Assembly: GCA_003158755.1 (NCBI GenBank)
Contig: PMLF01000067.1
Coordinates: 355 to 7,421 of the forward strand
Length of the DNA: 7,067 nt
DNA from: Elusimicrobiota bacterium
GTDB taxonomy: Bacteria > Elusimicrobiota > Elusimicrobia > FEN-1173
Direction of reading: 5' to 3'
In this document: positions 5,196 through 7,067 of the stretch, one piece after another
How positions within the stretch are numbered: position 1 is the first letter of the stretch
Layout: each line of letters begins with the position of its first letter
The notes under the pieces: generated by a model
Databases searched by the model: none
What the model saw: the letters and a program-made list of their open reading frames with translations, nothing else
What the model was told of the DNA's origin: nothing
Position numbers and translations under genes: made by a program

Positions 5196-6079
5196 TTGTG
5201 GTCCTTCCTCGCTCCCGTCTTGAGGACGTGGAGCACTCGTTGAAGGTCGTCGATGGAATAAAACTCCAGCTTCAGCCATCCTTTCTGTCGCCCCCGGGCG
5301 TCGATGCTGACGCGGCGGCCCAGGAGCCGCTGCAGTTCTTCTTCCATGTGGCGTACGTCGGGGTTCTTGCGGCTGGGAGGTTTCACGCGGCCGGCGCCCT
5401 GGGCGCTCTGCCAGTCGGTGACGAGCCTTTCCACGTCGCGGACGGTCAGGTGTTCGGCCAGGATGCGTCGGGTCATTTCCGTTTGCCCGGCGGGGTCGGC
5501 CAAACCCAGAAGGGCCCGGGCGTGGCCTTCGGAAAGGGAACCCTCTTCCACGGCCCGCCGGACGTCCTCGGGAAGATCCAAAAGCCTGAGCTTGTTGGCG
5601 ACGGCGGGGCGGCTCTTCCCGAGCACGCGAGCCGCCTCCTCCTGCGTGAGCGAAAAGGCGGTCATGAGCTTTCGGATCGACGACGCCTCCTCCATCGGGT
5701 TCAAATCCTCCCGCTGGAGATTCTCCACGAGGGCGAGCTCGTGCCTTTGGCGCTCCGTGACCGAGCGGACGACGCAGGGGACATCCGTCAGCCCCGCCAT
5801 CCGGGAGGCGCGCAGTCGCCGCTCGCCGGCGATCAATTCGTACTCTCCCGGAACGCCCGACGGCGAAACCAAGAGCGGCTGCGCCAAGCCGTGGACCTTG
5901 ATGGAATCCGCCAATTCTTGGAGCGCCTCCGGCCGGAAGTTCGTCCTGGGCTGGTGGCGGTTGGGTTTGATCTTGTCGAGGGAAATCCGGGCGACGCTTT
6001 CGCGCGCGCCGTCCGAGGAAGTCCCCGGAACGGGTTTCAGAAGGGCGTCGAGGCCTCGGCCCAAAACGGGTTTCTGCAT
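5192..6079 (-). CDS. parB: Chromosome-partitioning protein ParB (Spo0J family)
   Basis: A 295-aa ParB of normal length. It starts with the ParA-contacting peptide LGRGLDALL (6-14). The N-terminal CTP-binding domain spans about 28-135 and shows the conserved boxes GERRLRAS (85-92) and ENLQREDLNPMEEA (119-132). A helix-turn-helix for parS binding lies at about 144-170 (LTQEEAARVLGKSRPAVANKL and following). The C-terminal dimerisation domain is about 241-290. Known family members load at parS, slide as CTP-dependent clamps and drive origin segregation with ParA. The ATG at 6079 is chosen because it has a strong GGAG site seven bases upstream and gives the standard N-terminus. The frame is open to 6178, but the extra 33 codons read through the intergenic repeat (giving PPSPPFFKGG) and are not real. 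The stop codon overlaps the next gene (ATGA). No consensus parS lies in this window. Confidence 0.97.
   Translation of the reverse strand: MQKPVLGRGLDALLKPVPGTSSDGARESVARISLDKIKPNRHQPRTNFRPEALQELADSIKVHGLAQPLLVSPSGVPGEYELIAGERRLRASRMAGLTDVPCVVRSVTERQRHELALVENLQREDLNPMEEASSIRKLMTAFSLTQEEAARVLGKSRPAVANKLRLLDLPEDVRRAVEEGSLSEGHARALLGLADPAGQTEMTRRILAEHLTVRDVERLVTDWQSAQGAGRVKPPSRKNPDVRHMEEELQRLLGRRVSIDARGRQKGWLKLEFYSIDDLQRVLHVLKTGARKDHK
5202..5209 (-). promoter_or_regulatory. Ribosome binding site of the 368-aa lipoprotein gene
   Basis: AGGAAGGA on the minus strand lies 6 bases before the ATG at 5195 and inside the last codons of parB. It decides the start: the reading frame is open back to 5279, but that part overlaps parB and lacks a signal peptide. 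Confidence 0.65.
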
Positions 6080-6086
6080 AATTAAT

Positions 6087-6091
6087 CTCCT
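6087..6091 (-). promoter_or_regulatory. Ribosome binding site deciding the parB start
   Basis: AGGAG on the minus strand, 7 bases before the ATG at 6079. It lies just outside the intergenic inverted-repeat element, so the element's insertion spared it. Confidence 0.7.
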
Positions 6092-6101
6092 AAAAGAGAC
6101 T

Positions 6102-6234
6102 GTTGCAAAATTGGTGTCCCCCCCTTTGAAAAAGGGGGGTGAGGGGGGATTTTTCCTTCGGCCGACGTCGAGAATCAAATCCCCCTCGATCCCCCTTTTT
6201 CAAAGGGGGAGGAAAATCCCGTCCATTTCGCAAC
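6102..6234. mobile_element. MITE-like inverted-repeat element between parA and parB
   Basis: The outer ends are near-perfect inverted repeats: GTTGCAAAATTGG (6102-6114) and CCATTTCGCAAC (6223-6234, reading GTTGCGAAATGG on the other strand). Inside each end is a C5-6/G5-6 hairpin: CCCCCCTTT-GAA-AAAGGGGGG (6119-6139) and its inverted counterpart CCCCC-TTTTTCAAA-GGGGG (6191-6209). Each is followed toward the centre by a GAGGGGGATTT-type block. The centre (about 6155-6177) is unique. The element has no reading frame of its own. It may extend a little further, to TA dinucleotides at 6091 and 6241, which would fit a TA-target insertion; this is uncertain. It fills nearly all of the 160 bases between parA and parB. 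In mRNA it would form very stable stems that could alter the parA:parB expression ratio or RNA stability. Confidence 0.75.
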
Positions 6235-6239
6235 CGGCC

Positions 6240-7067
6240 CTAATACGTCGTCGTGACGGGCATTTCGTTGCCATTGCCCGACGCACCATCGGGCGGCGTT
6301 GCGGGCGGTTCGGGCGCGTGGTACGCGTCCTGGGGGCCCGGCAACGCGCCCCGGCGCTGGATGAGTTCCTTGGCCAAAGCCAAATAGGCGAGGGCGCCCG
6401 TCGAGGACTTGTCGTGCAAAAGGACGGGCTTTCCGAAGCTGGGCGCTTCCGCCAGGCGCACGTTCCGGGGGATGACGGTCTGATAGACCTTCTCGCCGAA
6501 ATATTTCTTGAGCTCCGCGAACACCTGCTGGGTGAGGTTGGCGCGCGGGTCGAACATGGTGACCAGAACCCCTTCCAATTCGAGGGACGGGTTCAGGCTT
6601 CCGCGCACGCGCTCCATCGTCTTGACGAGCATGGAAAGCCCTTCCAAGGCGTAGTATTCGCACGGCAAGGGGATCAACAGCGAATGGGCCGCCGTGAACG
6701 CGTTAATGGTTAAAAAATTAAGCGCCGGGGGGCAGTCGATGAAGATATATTTGTACGAACGGCGGAACTCGGCCAGGGCGGTCTTCAGGCGCCCCTCGCG
6801 GTTCTCGGAGTTGATCAACTCCACCTCGATCCCGTACAGGTCCGGATGGGAAGGGACCACGTCCAGCCATTCCACGGCCGTCTTCTGCACGGCGGATTCG
6901 AGGGGCGCGCCTTCGAGGAGCACGTGGTAAACGTGCTTCCCCCCCTCCGGCGTTTGGACGCCCAGTCCCGACGACAGGTTCGTCTGGGGGTCCAAATCGA
7001 TGAGCAGCGTCTCCTGCCCCATGTGGGCGAGGGAGGCGGCCAAGTTGATGGCGGTGGTGGTCTTCCC
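6240..7067 (-). CDS. parA: Chromosome-partitioning ATPase ParA (Soj family), 5' end beyond the window
   Basis: The visible 275 residues begin inside the deviant Walker A motif: the first codons read GKTTTAINLAASL, so only about the first 10-20 residues are missing. Numbering from there, DLDPQ is at 24-28, the Walker B region FIDCPP at 109-114, and the Soj-type segments CEYYALEG (136-143), TMFDPRANLT (170-179) and IPRNVRLAEAPSFGKP (199-214) are all present. ParA binds DNA non-specifically as an ATP dimer and is released by ParB, moving the ParB-parS complex. The absence of room for a long N-terminal HTH fits the chromosomal type. Residues 241-275 form an extra Pro/Gly/Asn-rich tail ending MPVTTTY, longer than typical Soj; the stop codon (TAG, 6242-6240) sits at the border of the intergenic element. 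An internal TTG at 7043 is not the start. Confidence 0.96.
   Translation of the reverse strand, partial: GKTTTAINLAASLAHMGQETLLIDLDPQTNLSSGLGVQTPEGGKHVYHVLLEGAPLESAVQKTAVEWLDVVPSHPDLYGIEVELINSENREGRLKTALAEFRRSYKYIFIDCPPALNFLTINAFTAAHSLLIPLPCEYYALEGLSMLVKTMERVRGSLNPSLELEGVLVTMFDPRANLTQQVFAELKKYFGEKVYQTVIPRNVRLAEAPSFGKPVLLHDKSSTGALAYLALAKELIQRRGALPGPQDAYHAPEPPATPPDGASGNGNEMPVTTTY

Noticed and set aside
5380..5391. Possible parS half-site GTTTCACG within parB
   Set aside because: Only the left half fits the TGTTTCACGTGAAACA consensus; it continues as CGGCC, so it is not a parS palindrome.
6080..6110. Separate parB promoter (TTGCAA with a 17-base spacing to TTAATT)
   Set aside because: The supposed -10 box would lie between the ribosome site and the start codon, leaving no room for a leader, so it is probably chance.
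5198..6713. Long plus-strand frames opposite parA and parB (295 and 469 codons)
   Set aside because: They are antisense to two confidently identified genes and cross the intergenic element; their composition shows no protein-like features.

Overview
This is a GC-rich bacterial chromosomal window with dense coding. Two lipoprotein signal peptides, a chemoreceptor, a Soj/Spo0J-type ParA-ParB pair and a WaaG-like glycosyltransferase suggest a motile Gram-negative (diderm) organism. The taxon cannot be fixed from sequence alone. Two families of intergenic palindromic repeats are present (one built on TCGACAGGCTC, one on CCCCCTTTGAAAAAGGGGG). From memory, both types recur in genomes of several GC-rich environmental lineages, so a metagenome-derived genome is plausible; that is inference.

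Layout. Bases 1-68 hold a 79-bp double-hairpin repeat cut by the window edge. Bases 202-1504 (+ strand) carry two closely spaced genes: a single-repeat UPF0016/Gdt1-type membrane protein (89 aa) and a compact chemoreceptor (340 aa) with one transmembrane helix and no visible sensor domain. Bases 1522-1600 hold a second copy of the double-hairpin repeat, between this pair and a convergent minus-strand operon. From 7067 down to 1626 (- strand) the order is parA (5' end off the window), a 140-bp intergenic inverted-repeat element, parB, a 368-aa predicted lipoprotein, a DNA methyltransferase of the DPFxGxGT/TSPPF type, a 67-aa predicted lipoprotein and a GT4 glycosyltransferase.

How the genes fit together. 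From parB to the glycosyltransferase, every stop codon overlaps the next start codon by four bases (ATGA, GTGA, ATGA, ATGA). This is a strong sign of one translationally coupled transcript. The operon joins chromosome partitioning (ParA, ParB) with two envelope lipoproteins, an apparently solitary DNA methyltransferase and a sugar transferase likely to act in lipopolysaccharide or another surface glycan. I do not know a described system with this gene set. The functional link is inferred from the operon structure only.

The most noteworthy non-coding signals are three. First, the two equal-length, REPIN-like doublets have paired (compensatory) differences in their hairpin stems. Second, a MITE-like element sits exactly between the parA stop codon and the parB ribosome binding site. 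Third, a small hairpin contains the likely ribosome binding site of the UPF0016 gene. No rRNA, tRNA, CRISPR array, transposase gene or consensus parS site was seen. No gene-free stretch exceeds 300 bases.
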